40,525 nucleotides of DNA, from contig JADLHC010000291.1 of assembly GCA_020849035.1 (NCBI GenBank), positions 1-40,525 of the forward strand, given 5' to 3'. The translations under genes and the position numbers were made by a program. The notes beneath the pieces were generated by a model, which was not told the DNA's origin, did not search any database, and saw nothing but the letters and a program-made list of their open reading frames with translations. Below are positions 1 to 7,886 of the stretch, piece after piece. How positions within the stretch are numbered: the first letter of the stretch is position 1; every line of letters starts with the position of its first letter. Source of the DNA: Planctomycetia bacterium (lineage in GTDB: Bacteria; Planctomycetota; MHYJ01; WSZJ01).

Positions 1-1143
1 CAACCGCACGAACATCACCACCTCCGCAACCACTCTCAACCGGTCCCCCCACCCCAGCCTCCTCAACGCCGCCCAGAAGTCCGCTTCGTGCGGCCGCCCG
101 AACGCGATCTGCAGCGGATTCCACTGGTCGCTGCACCGCCGCACCTCGCTCGCCACACTCCGCCGGTACTCCCGCTGCGCTTCCCCGTCATGCCGCGCCG
201 CCTCGACGATCGACTCGCCGCAGATCGCGCCGGAGTGAAGCGCCGCCGACATCCCTTCCGCCATCATGTTGAGGAACCCCGCCGCCTGCCCCGTCACGAG
301 AACACGTCCCTTCCCGAACACGTAGCGGTTGATCAGCGACAGCCCGAAATTCTCGCCGCACGCCTCCGAGTCTCTCGGCGGACCGAGCTCCACCTCGTGC
401 TTCCGCCGAAGGTACTTCACGACGTTCGCGTGCGCCTCGTCGAAATTGTGTCCCGCGTCGAAGCCGACGCCGACGATCTGCCGGCCGTCTCGGGCGTGGC
501 TCCAGGTGTAGTGGCCCAGCCCGGGGTGGAACCAGAAATGGAAGTAGTCCCGGTCGAGCGGGCAGCGCAGGATCTCGTGGAACTTCTGCCCCACGACGAA
601 CCACGGGATGGCGTCCCGGTACCCCGGGTAGATCGCCTTCACGACCATGGACGTCGGCCCGTCCGCCGCGACCACCCACTTCGCGCGGATCGTCTCCGGC
701 CGCCCGCGCCGCGAGACCTGCACGTCCACGTGTCCCGCCGCCGTCTCCAGCCCTGTGAACGAGGTCTCGTCCTCGACGGCCGCGCCGCTCCGCCGGATCG
801 CCCAGTAGTCCGAGTTCTTCCGGTAGAGGTGCGGCGTCGGCCCGCCGAAGAAGTCGATGTCGATCGAGGGCGCCGTCGGGAAATGGAACGTCACGCCGCG
901 GCAGCTCGTCGGCTCGTGCAGGACCTCGCGGGGCAGCGGCCCGAAGTTCTCGATCAGGAAGCGGTGCCCGCGCGGCGACAGGATCCCGCTGCAGATCTTG
1001 TGGCGCGGGAGCTTCTTGCGCTCGATCACGAGCGTCTCCAGCCCCGCGTCCACGAGCCGCTTGGCGCAGGCCGCCGCAGACAGGGAGGCGCCGACGATGA
1101 GGACGTCGACGGAGCGGGTTGAGGACCGGAGGGCATCAGGCAT
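1..1143 (-). CDS. FAD-dependent oxidoreductase, geranylgeranyl-reductase-like (C-terminus cut by window edge)
   Basis: The minus strand is open for 381 codons from the ATG at 1143 to the window edge, with no stop, so the gene is partial at its 3' end. Residues 13-40 form an FAD-binding beta-alpha-beta unit (DVLIVGASLSAAACAKRL, then VIERKKLPRHKICSG), which matches the start of geranylgeranyl reductase/halogenase-type flavoproteins. Further on are a VVAADGPTS segment and a late VLVTGQAAGFLNMMAEG segment; the latter corresponds to the family's GDAAG flavin motif with Gln in place of Asp. The family reduces or oxidises hydrophobic substrates with FAD and NAD(P)H; the substrate cannot be told here. 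The start lies 56 bp from the divergent hydrolase gene. The class is clear, the exact function is not. Confidence 0.82.
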   Translation of the reverse strand, partial: MPDALRSSTRSVDVLIVGASLSAAACAKRLVDAGLETLVIERKKLPRHKICSGILSPRGHRFLIENFGPLPREVLHEPTSCRGVTFHFPTAPSIDIDFFGGPTPHLYRKNSDYWAIRRSGAAVEDETSFTGLETAAGHVDVQVSRRGRPETIRAKWVVAADGPTSMVVKAIYPGYRDAIPWFVVGQKFHEILRCPLDRDYFHFWFHPGLGHYTWSHARDGRQIVGVGFDAGHNFDEAHANVVKYLRRKHEVELGPPRDSEACGENFGLSLINRYVFGKGRVLVTGQAAGFLNMMAEGMSAALHSGAICGESIVEAARHDGEAQREYRRSVASEVRRCSDQWNPLQIAFGRPHEADFWAALRRLGWGDRLRVVAEVVMFVRL

Positions 1144-1198
1144 GCGGACGCGGCATCGTAGCGCGCGGCCCGGGAACGCGAAACGGTACCATCCCGCC

Positions 1199-2953
1199 AT
1201 GGTGCCGCTGCTCGCCGCCGCCCTCCTCACGCTCGCCGCGGACGTCGTCGTCCTCCGCAACGGCTACCGGTTCGAGGGCGCCATCCTGTCCGACGACGGC
1301 ACGCGCCTCGTTCTCCGGCGCCGCTGGGACACGATCCCGATCGAGAGCGGGGAGGTGCTGAAGGTGGAGAAGGGTCCGCTGTCGTGGGAGCAGTACGCGG
1401 AGAAGGCGAAGGCGCTCGGGGCCGGCGCGGGGGTGAAGGAGAGGCTGGCGCTGGCGAAGTGGTGCCGGGAGCAGGGGCTGGTCGAGGAGGCGCGGGCGGA
1501 GTACGAGGCGGCGCTGGCGAAGGACCCGGAGAACGCGGAGGCGAGGGCGGCGCTGAACTGGCGGAAGGAGGGGGGCGCCTGGGTGCGGGACCTGCCGCTG
1601 TGGGCGGCGGACTGGCTGAAGGCGTGCCCGCCGGACCCGGCGCCGGCGGCGGCGCCGGAGGAGCTGGAGCGGCGGCGGAAGAGGCGGGACGGGGCCGAGG
1701 AGTGGCTGAAAGCCGCGGGGGAGGCTCGCGCCAGGGAGCTCAGGGCGCGATTGACGCAATGCGTCACGATCGGGGAGGAGACGGCCCGCCGCGAGGCTGC
1801 GCGCGGCCTCCTCGACGGCGGCGTCCCCCTGGCCGTCCTCGAGCGCCTCGCGCGCGACCTCGACTTCTCCGACCCCGCCGCCGCCCCGGACTCGATCGAG
1901 TTCGCGTACGACGACGCCGGCGACCGCGCGCCCTGCTTCCTCGCCCTCCCCGACCGCGCCCGCTTCCCCGGCCCCCGCCCCGTCCTCGTCACCATGCACG
2001 TCACCTCGGGCGAGGCCCGCGAACGCCGCGACCGCTTCGCCGTCCTCGCCCGCTCGGGGTGGATCGTCGCGGCGCCTCACTCGCCGCCGAACTTCGGCAA
2101 GGGCTGGGGCTCCACGGCCGAGGAGCGCCGCGTCACGCTCGCGGCGCTCGACGCCGTGCTGCGCCGGACTCCGGCCGACCCGGACCGCGTGTTCATCAAC
2201 GGCTCCTCGATGGGCGGCAACGGCGCCTGGGAGATCGCGATGCTGCACTCGGACCGGTTCGCCGGCGCGGCGCCGTGGATCAGCGGCGCGCGGGTCCGGA
2301 ACATGCCGTTCCTCGAGAATCTCCGCGGCCTGCCGATCCGCGCCCAGGTCGGGGCGCTCGAGGACGGGCTCATGCTGGAAGCGACGCGCGAGGCCGTGGC
2401 GTTCCTGCGCGACGGCCTCGGATCCCCGGCGGCCCTGCTCGAGGAGCCGGACTGGACGCACCTCGACAAGGACGAGACCTGGACGCCCCAGCTCGACGAC
2501 TGGGCGACGCCCCTTCGCCGCGACGTCTGCCCCCCCGCCGTCACCCAGCGCTTCGCCACCCTCGCCGAATCGCGCCACCACTGGCTCGCGGCGGCGGCGC
2601 TTCGCGGCGAACCGCTCGACCCGACGCGCCCCGGCATCCCGGTGCCCGCGACGGGCACCGAGGCCGAGCGGAGGCGGGACTACGTGAAGAAGTGCCGCGA
2701 GGGGACAGCGCTGCTCTCGGGCCGGATCGAGGGGCAGACGGTGACGATCGAGGCGCGGAAGGTCGGCCGCGTCGTGCTCTGGCTCTCCGACAGGCTGCTC
2801 GACCTCGACCGCGAGGTGACGGTCACGATCAACGGGAAGAAGGCGTTCTCGGGGAAGGTCGAGCGCCGGGTCGAGGTCCTCGTGGACGAGATCGCCGCGA
2901 CCGGCGACACGGGGCGCGTCTACACGGCGAAGAAGATGCTCGACGTGAAGTAG
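1199..2953 (+). CDS. Secreted alpha/beta-hydrolase with N-terminal TPR-like module
   Basis: The protein has 584 residues. The ATG at 1199 was chosen because it begins a hydrophobic signal-like segment (MVPLLAAALLTLAA); the frame stays open further upstream, but that part overlaps the divergent gene. Residues about 15-60 form a small beta module (VVLRNGYRFEGAIL). Residues about 80-125 look like a TPR unit (ALAKWCREQGLVEEARAEY). Both are shared with the coiled-coil protein at 35802-36932. The C-terminal half is an esterase/dipeptidyl-peptidase-like hydrolase: an oxyanion-region segment (VLVTMHVTSGEARERR), then FINGSSMGGNGAWE with a GxSxG nucleophile near residue 336, and a late WTHLDKDE that could supply His. 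It probably acts in the periplasm on an ester or peptide; the substrate is unknown. Its stop lies 1 bp from the convergent Fe-S gene. Confidence 0.8.
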   Translation: MVPLLAAALLTLAADVVVLRNGYRFEGAILSDDGTRLVLRRRWDTIPIESGEVLKVEKGPLSWEQYAEKAKALGAGAGVKERLALAKWCREQGLVEEARAEYEAALAKDPENAEARAALNWRKEGGAWVRDLPLWAADWLKACPPDPAPAAAPEELERRRKRRDGAEEWLKAAGEARARELRARLTQCVTIGEETARREAARGLLDGGVPLAVLERLARDLDFSDPAAAPDSIEFAYDDAGDRAPCFLALPDRARFPGPRPVLVTMHVTSGEARERRDRFAVLARSGWIVAAPHSPPNFGKGWGSTAEERRVTLAALDAVLRRTPADPDRVFINGSSMGGNGAWEIAMLHSDRFAGAAPWISGARVRNMPFLENLRGLPIRAQVGALEDGLMLEATREAVAFLRDGLGSPAALLEEPDWTHLDKDETWTPQLDDWATPLRRDVCPPAVTQRFATLAESRHHWLAAAALRGEPLDPTRPGIPVPATGTEAERRRDYVKKCREGTALLSGRIEGQTVTIEARKVGRVVLWLSDRLLDLDREVTVTINGKKAFSGKVERRVEVLVDEIAATGDTGRVYTAKKMLDVK

Positions 2954-2954
2954 G

Positions 2955-3944
2955 TCAGGCGCCGAGCGTCGCCACGTGAACGACCTCGACACCGCGCTCT
3001 CTCCGAAACGCCTCCCCGTCCTCCAGGTTCTCGACGACGATGCGCCTCGGGTGGCGGCCCTCGAGGATCCACCGGACCTGCTCCGCGGACTTCACGGGCC
3101 CGATCCCCAGGCGCGTGTTGAGCGCCTTGGCCGCCGTGGGGATCGCGAGCCGCTGCAGGTCGAGGCTGATGTCGCAGCCGGTCTCGTGACGCAGCGCGTC
3201 ATAGACCGCCACGAGCCGCTCGCGATCCGCGTTGTAGCCCCTCGCCTCCACGACGTAGAGGTCGGTCGGGCGCAGCGCGCGGCGCGTCTCGGGAAGCGCG
3301 AGGCAGGCCTCGCCGAGCGTGCGGACCGGCGTGCCGGGGAGCCATTTCCGGACGAAGCGCGAGATGAATCCCTCGGTGGTGACGACGCGGAGGGCGCCGC
3401 GGAGGCCGTCGAGGAAGCGTTCGAGGCGTGCTTGGGGGACGGTGAGGCCGGCCTCCATGCGCGCGGAGACGTCGCGGCCGCTGTCGGCGGCGACGACGAC
3501 GTGGGCGGGGCCGCCGAGCCGGAGGGTCGCGGCGGCGAGGAGGGAAGGGCTGGCGAGGAGGCGGTCCTCGGCGAGGAGGACGGTCTTGAGGTGGACATTC
3601 GCCGGGGAAGAGTGTTCGCCGGGCGGCGCGAAGCTCGCGGCGAGCGGCGAGAGCGGAGAGACGCCGGCGGCGGCGAGGTCGGCGCGGAGGGAGAGCGTCA
3701 TCGAGACGAGATCGATCTGCTCGGGGCAGGCCGGGACGCACGAGCCGCACATCACGCACGCCGCGAGGGACTCCACGATCTCCGTCGCCGCCGCGCCGCC
3801 CTGAAGCGCCAGCGCGCGTCCCTTCGGCGTCAGCCGGAGGTCGTGCGTCTGCTGCCAGACCGGGCAGGAGAGCGCGCAGACGTCGCAGCCCGAGCAGGCG
3901 ACGAAGGTCGCGGGTGGCGGCACGGGCGCGAAGAGACGGTACAT
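2955..3944 (-). CDS. Ferredoxin-type 4Fe-4S protein partnering the FAD oxidase
   Basis: The protein has 329 residues, and its ATG lies 2 bp after the stop of the FAD oxidase gene (TGA-GC-ATG), so the two are co-translated. Two CxxCxxCxxxCP motifs near the N-terminus (Cys17/20/23/27 and Cys63/66/69/73) should hold two [4Fe-4S] clusters, as in GlcF or LutA-type partners of flavin dehydrogenases. The remaining 250 residues lack the CCG (cysteine-rich) repeats normal in GlcF and heterodisulfide-reductase subunits. They instead read as an alpha/beta domain ending in a short 'RIVVENLEDGEAFRRERG' segment. The likely role is to pass electrons from the flavin enzyme to the respiratory chain. The substrate is unknown. 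Confidence 0.8.
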   Translation of the reverse strand: MYRLFAPVPPPATFVACSGCDVCALSCPVWQQTHDLRLTPKGRALALQGGAAATEIVESLAACVMCGSCVPACPEQIDLVSMTLSLRADLAAAGVSPLSPLAASFAPPGEHSSPANVHLKTVLLAEDRLLASPSLLAAATLRLGGPAHVVVAADSGRDVSARMEAGLTVPQARLERFLDGLRGALRVVTTEGFISRFVRKWLPGTPVRTLGEACLALPETRRALRPTDLYVVEARGYNADRERLVAVYDALRHETGCDISLDLQRLAIPTAAKALNTRLGIGPVKSAEQVRWILEGRHPRRIVVENLEDGEAFRRERGVEVVHVATLGA

Positions 3945-3946
3945 GC

Positions 3947-5566
3947 TCAGAACACGACGTCCGGGTTCAGGATCATCGCCGGGTCCGCCGCACGTTTCAT
4001 CGCGAGGTGCCGGTCCACCAGCTCGTCGCCGAACATCCTCCGGATGTAGCCCTTCATCGCGCCGCCGAACCGGTAGTAGCTCCCCCCGTACCTGAGTCCG
4101 ACGTCGTAGATGGCGTTCTTGAAGCTCTGGAGGTAGTCGCGGCTGAACTCGCCGGCCTTGAACATCGGTTCGAACTCGCAGCCGTAGCCCCAGCCCTCGG
4201 CGTCGGGGGGCATGCACGAGAGTTCGTAGCGGTCGCGCTTCCCGAACAGCCGGATCGCGACGCAATAGAGGGTGTAGGCCTTGAAGTACTTCCGCATGAC
4301 CCTGTTGCCCTCGAGGACGGCGTCGGCGAACTTCGCGGCGTTCGTGGAGAGGTCGGGGATCACCATCGTGCGGTTGCCCCAGTGGCGCCAGACCGCGCGC
4401 GAGAAGACGACCGTGCGGTCGAGGAGCTTCCCGTCGCGGAGGTGCTCGGGGCGCTCGAACTCGGGGAGGAGGAGCTTCTTCCGGCGGTAGAGCCAGAGCG
4501 CCTCGGGGAGCTGCCACGGGCGCAGGGCGTAGAACGCCGCGGTGCGGAGCGCGAACTGCGTCTCGGTGAGGCCGCGGAGCCTGGGGCGGACCTTGTCGAA
4601 GAACGCGCGCTCGCGGTCGTCGCTGTCGAAGGCGAACAGCAGGTTGTTGGCGCGGTCCTTCATGGTGAGGATGCCGCTGTAGTCGGTCGCGTCGCTGTTC
4701 ACGACCTCCTGCAGGTCGCCGATGCAGGCGCGGAGGTCGTCGTAGAACAGGTAGTGCATGCGGCACGGCGTGTACGGGCGGATCCGCAGCGTCGCTTCCG
4801 TCACGACCCCGAACTGTCCGTAGCCGAGCAGGACGCGCTCGAAGAGCTGCGGATTCCGCGACTCGGAGCACTCGACGACGTCGCCGGTGGGCGTCACGAC
4901 TTCCATCGCGACGCACTGGTCGGCGCTGCACCCCCACTTGCAGGCGTTCACGTCGATGCCGCCGACGGCGAGCGTGCCGCCGACGCTGGACGTGAAATTG
5001 AGCGGCGCGCTGATGTAGTCGAGCCCCTGCCGGCGCAGGACCTCCGCGAGCGAGTGCCAGAAGATCCCGGCCTCGACGCGCGCCGTCATCGCCTCGCGGT
5101 CCACGCGCTTCACCCGGCTCATCCCCGTCATATCGAGCGCGAGCCCGCCGAACGCGACGGTCTCGCCCTCGGTGGTGAGGCCGCCGCCGCGGGTGGTGAC
5201 GGGGACGCGGAAGCGCTGGGCGGCGCGGAGGACGGCGGCGACCTTGGCGGCGGAGCGGGCGATGACGACGCCGTGGGGGGCGCCGAGGGAGAGGCCGCCG
5301 GCGTCGGTGACGAAGGCGGACTTCGTGGCGCGGTCCTCGCGGAGCTCGACGCCGTCCGCGCGCAGGGCCGCGGCGAAGGCGCCCCAGTTTTCGCCGGACC
5401 AGCGCGAGGGGTTCGTCTGCTGCCGGGGGACGCCGAAGAGCGAGTCGGCGGAGACGGGGTCGGGGGGGATCACCCCGCGCGGCGGCGGCTCGACGGGCGG
5501 CGGCGCGCCGCCGTCGCGGACGGCGGTGGCGCCGGTGGTGCGGGAACTGGCCGGGTTGAAGAGCAT
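3947..5566 (-). CDS. FAD-binding oxidase/dehydrogenase (PCMH/FAD_binding_4 family)
   Basis: The protein has 539 residues from the ATG at 5566. A longer reading from a GTG at 5644 has no support, and no clear Shine-Dalgarno site is seen. Residues about 95-275 form the PCMH FAD-binding domain: ARSAAKVAAVLRAAQRFR, VPVTTRGGGLTTEG, LDMTGMSRV, SSVGGTLAVGG, then GYGQFGVVTEATLRI. The C-terminal half resembles the substrate-cap domain of cytokinin-dehydrogenase and berberine-type oxidases and ends LNPDVVF. The family oxidises small alcohols, hydroxy-acids or sugars and reduces FAD. The adjacent Fe-S gene suggests a two-subunit dehydrogenase rather than an O2-using oxidase. The FMN reductase upstream, on the same strand 82 bp away, may belong to the same transcript. 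Confidence 0.85.
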   Translation of the reverse strand: MLFNPASSRTTGATAVRDGGAPPPVEPPPRGVIPPDPVSADSLFGVPRQQTNPSRWSGENWGAFAAALRADGVELREDRATKSAFVTDAGGLSLGAPHGVVIARSAAKVAAVLRAAQRFRVPVTTRGGGLTTEGETVAFGGLALDMTGMSRVKRVDREAMTARVEAGIFWHSLAEVLRRQGLDYISAPLNFTSSVGGTLAVGGIDVNACKWGCSADQCVAMEVVTPTGDVVECSESRNPQLFERVLLGYGQFGVVTEATLRIRPYTPCRMHYLFYDDLRACIGDLQEVVNSDATDYSGILTMKDRANNLLFAFDSDDRERAFFDKVRPRLRGLTETQFALRTAAFYALRPWQLPEALWLYRRKKLLLPEFERPEHLRDGKLLDRTVVFSRAVWRHWGNRTMVIPDLSTNAAKFADAVLEGNRVMRKYFKAYTLYCVAIRLFGKRDRYELSCMPPDAEGWGYGCEFEPMFKAGEFSRDYLQSFKNAIYDVGLRYGGSYYRFGGAMKGYIRRMFGDELVDRHLAMKRAADPAMILNPDVVF

Positions 5567-5648
5567 GCTGGTTCGTATTACAGCAGGCGCGGAGGAGAGG
5601 CGGCAAGAACGCTGCGCGACGCTTCCAGACCGCCGCAAGCTCACGGCG

Positions 5649-6224
5649 TCAGGCGGTCAGCTTTGCGATCGTGCGCGCCAGCGACTCCGCCAGCTTCGAG
5701 ACCGCGCCAGCCTGCTTCGGGTCCTTGAGCCTGCCGTCGCCGTCGAAGGCCTCGTGCGCCTTCATGACCGCCACCTGCTCCGGCAGCACGAGCACGCCGA
5801 GGTTGCCGAGGATCGCCCGGACGTGGACGAGCCCCCGGATCCCTCCGAGCGCTCCGGGCGAAGCGGCGAGCAGCCCCGCCACCTTTCCCGAGTACGCGGC
5901 CAGCGGCGCCTCTCCGGCCGTTCCCCTGGAGACCCAGTCGAGGGCGTTCTTGAGCGCGGCCGTGATCGAGCTGTTGTACTCGGGGCAGGAGATGAGGAGC
6001 CCGTGATGCGACAGGAACAGCGCCTTGAGTTTCTTCGCGCCCTCCGGCGCCCCGTCCTTCCGCTCCGCGTCCTCGTCGAAGACCGGCATCGGGAAGTCCC
6101 GCAGGTCCACGAGTGTGGCCTCGGCGCCGGCGGCGCGCGCGGCGTCCGCTGCGACGCGAGCGAGCTTCTTGTTCCAGGACCCGGTTCGAAGGCTGCCGGC
6201 GAAGGACAGGATGCGTGGCGACAT
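5649..6224 (-). CDS. NAD(P)H-dependent FMN reductase (flavodoxin-like fold)
   Basis: The protein has 191 residues. The ATG at 6224 is preceded by GGGAG about 7 nt upstream. Typical family motifs are present: FAGSLRTGSWNKKL (the FMN-phosphate loop, GSxRxxSxN) at the N-terminus, LRDFPMPVFDED, and CPEYNSSITAALKNALDW with the PEYN motif. The length fits the ChrR/YieF/SsuE-like NADPH-dependent FMN reductase family. These enzymes pass electrons from NAD(P)H through FMN to quinones, metal ions or free flavin. The gene lies directly upstream of the FAD oxidase/Fe-S pair on the same strand and starts 62 bp from the divergent SGNH gene. Confidence 0.9.
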   Translation of the reverse strand: MSPRILSFAGSLRTGSWNKKLARVAADAARAAGAEATLVDLRDFPMPVFDEDAERKDGAPEGAKKLKALFLSHHGLLISCPEYNSSITAALKNALDWVSRGTAGEAPLAAYSGKVAGLLAASPGALGGIRGLVHVRAILGNLGVLVLPEQVAVMKAHEAFDGDGRLKDPKQAGAVSKLAESLARTIAKLTA

Positions 6225-6286
6225 CGGCGCTCTCCCATGGCGGAGGGGTTGTGGGAAGCCTGGAAGGCCGTCATGATGACCGGGCC

Positions 6287-7057
6287 GTGGAGATCCTCCA
6301 ACCCCCCGGTCCCCCGAAGCCGCGCGTAGGCCTGCTGCAGGTCTCGTTCGTCGCCGCGCTGGTGCTGGCGATCGGCGCCGGCGTGATGGTGCCGCTCTCG
6401 CGCGTGCCGAGGATCGTGGAGGTCCTGCCGGGCCGCGGCGTCGCGACGAAGCCATACGGGTGGGACGAGGCGCGGGCGGCATTCCGGGAGCGCGACGCCG
6501 GCGACCGCGGCGCCGTCGTCTTCGCGGGCGACTCGATCACCGCGTGGTGGAAGGACCTCGCCGACGCCTTCCCGGGCCTGCGCGTCGCCAACCGGGGCAT
6601 CGCCGGGGACACGTCGCGCACCCTGCTCCTCCGGTTCGAGGAGGACGTCGCCGCCCTGGAGCCCCGCGCTGTCGTGATCCTCGTCGGCACGAACGACATC
6701 GCGCTCGGGGGCACACCGTCCGACGTCGCCCAGAACGTCCGCGACATCCTCGACCGCTTCCGCCGCAGGCGCCCGGGCACGCCCGTGCTCCTCTGCGCCG
6801 TCATGCCCCGCCGCCCCGGCGACGGGCGCTTCCCCGACGCGCTCGTCGAGCTCAATGCGCAGCTCCAGGCGATAGCCACGGCGCGCTCCGGCGTCGCGTG
6901 GTGCGACACGTGGACGCCGTTCGCGACGGAAACCGGGGACATCCAGGCGGAGGACTTCCCGGACGGTCTGCACCCGTCGCCGGCAGGCTACGCGAAATGG
7001 GCGGCGGCGCTGCGCCCCGCGCTCGAGGCGGCCGGGGTCCCGGCCGACGGCCGCTAG
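6287..7057 (+). CDS. SGNH/GDSL-type esterase, membrane-anchored or secreted
   Basis: The four SGNH blocks are all visible: FAGDSITAWW (Ser), NRGIAGDTS (Gly), LVGTNDIAL (Asn) and FPDGLHPSPAGYAKW (Asp-x-x-His). An N-terminal hydrophobic stretch (VSFVAALVLAIGAGVMV) suggests a signal anchor or signal peptide. The start is uncertain: I chose the GTG at 6287 (256 residues) because there is no ATG in frame close upstream of the signal segment. The family hydrolyses esters of lipids or acetylated glycans; the platelet-activating-factor acetylhydrolase-like group is the closest by motif. Its TAG stop overlaps the stop of the convergent BI-1 gene by 2 bp in a shared CTAG. Confidence 0.85.
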   Translation: MEILQPPGPPKPRVGLLQVSFVAALVLAIGAGVMVPLSRVPRIVEVLPGRGVATKPYGWDEARAAFRERDAGDRGAVVFAGDSITAWWKDLADAFPGLRVANRGIAGDTSRTLLLRFEEDVAALEPRAVVILVGTNDIALGGTPSDVAQNVRDILDRFRRRRPGTPVLLCAVMPRRPGDGRFPDALVELNAQLQAIATARSGVAWCDTWTPFATETGDIQAEDFPDGLHPSPAGYAKWAAALRPALEAAGVPADGR

Positions 7058-7806
7058 TCGCGCCGCGACTGAAGCTTCGCCAGCAGCCTCCGGAGCTCGA
7101 GGTAGAGCCAGACGAGCGTCACGAGCAGCCCGAAGGCGCCGTACCACTCCATGAACTTCGGCGCGCCGGACTCGGCCCCTCGCTCGATGAAGTCGAAGTC
7201 GAGGACGAGGTTGAGGGCGGCGACGACGCAGACGAAGAGGGAGATGCCGATGCCGATGGGGGTCGAGTCGTGGATGAAGGGGACGTGGACGTTGAAGAGG
7301 GAGAGGATGAAGGTGACGAGGTAGGCGAGGGCGATGCCGCCGGTCGCGGCGAAGACGCCGAGCTTGAAGTTCTCGGTGGCGCGGATGATGCGGAAGAGGT
7401 AGGCGACGAGGAGTGTGAAGAGGACGCCAAAGGTGAGGATGACGGCGTTAAGGACGATGTGAGTGCCCGGGAAACGGATGTCGTAGAGGGCGGAGATGGC
7501 TCCGAGGAAGAGTCCCTCGCAGGCGGCGTAAAGGGGTGCGGTGACGGGGGCCCACTCGCGCTTGAAGGACGTGACGAGGCCGAGGACGAGTCCGCCGATG
7601 AGGCCGCCGAAGCCGAGAACCCCGGCGGTTGCGAAGTCGGCGCGCTGCATGGGGATCCAGGTGAGGATCGCGGCGAAGACGGCGACGAAGAGGAGCGCCA
7701 GGGTCTTGAGGGCGGTCCCCTGGACGGTCATCTGGCCGGCGCCGGCGGCGGCGACGAAGTTGCGGAAGACGCCGTCGTTGAGGGCGGGATTGGCGGTTCG
7801 GATCAT
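7054..7806 (-). CDS. Bax inhibitor-1/YccA-family integral membrane protein
   Basis: The protein has 250 residues from the ATG at 7806, with AGGAG 7 nt upstream. The N-terminus MIRTANPALNDGVFRNF is characteristic of the bacterial BI-1/YccA subgroup of about 250 residues. At least six strongly hydrophobic segments follow (for example ALLFVAVFAAILTWIPM, GFGGLIGGLVLGLVTSF, LVTFILSLFNVHVPF). The last segments carry acidic residues (LNLVLDFDFIERG), which in this family line the proposed proton/calcium pathway. It acts in the inner membrane. Family members such as YccA modulate FtsH and others leak calcium; the role here is unknown. The gene appears monocistronic and convergent with the SGNH gene. 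Confidence 0.92.
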   Translation of the reverse strand: MIRTANPALNDGVFRNFVAAAGAGQMTVQGTALKTLALLFVAVFAAILTWIPMQRADFATAGVLGFGGLIGGLVLGLVTSFKREWAPVTAPLYAACEGLFLGAISALYDIRFPGTHIVLNAVILTFGVLFTLLVAYLFRIIRATENFKLGVFAATGGIALAYLVTFILSLFNVHVPFIHDSTPIGIGISLFVCVVAALNLVLDFDFIERGAESGAPKFMEWYGAFGLLVTLVWLYLELRRLLAKLQSRRD

Positions 7807-7886
7807 GGCGTGCTCCTGAAGCAATTGGAGTGCCCGCGAAAGGTATCCTCTTCCCGGGGGAAGCACCACCCACAACGGAGATTCCC

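Noticed and set aside
88..1122. Long plus-strand frame (344 codons) opposite the flavoprotein gene
   Set aside because: It is Arg/Pro/Asp-rich with no family pattern, while the minus strand reads a clear FAD-binding protein through to the window edge.
1136..2992. Minus-strand frame of 618 codons opposite the alpha/beta hydrolase
   Set aside because: Composition is low-complexity Arg/Pro; the plus strand holds the GxSxG hydrolase and TPR-like module.
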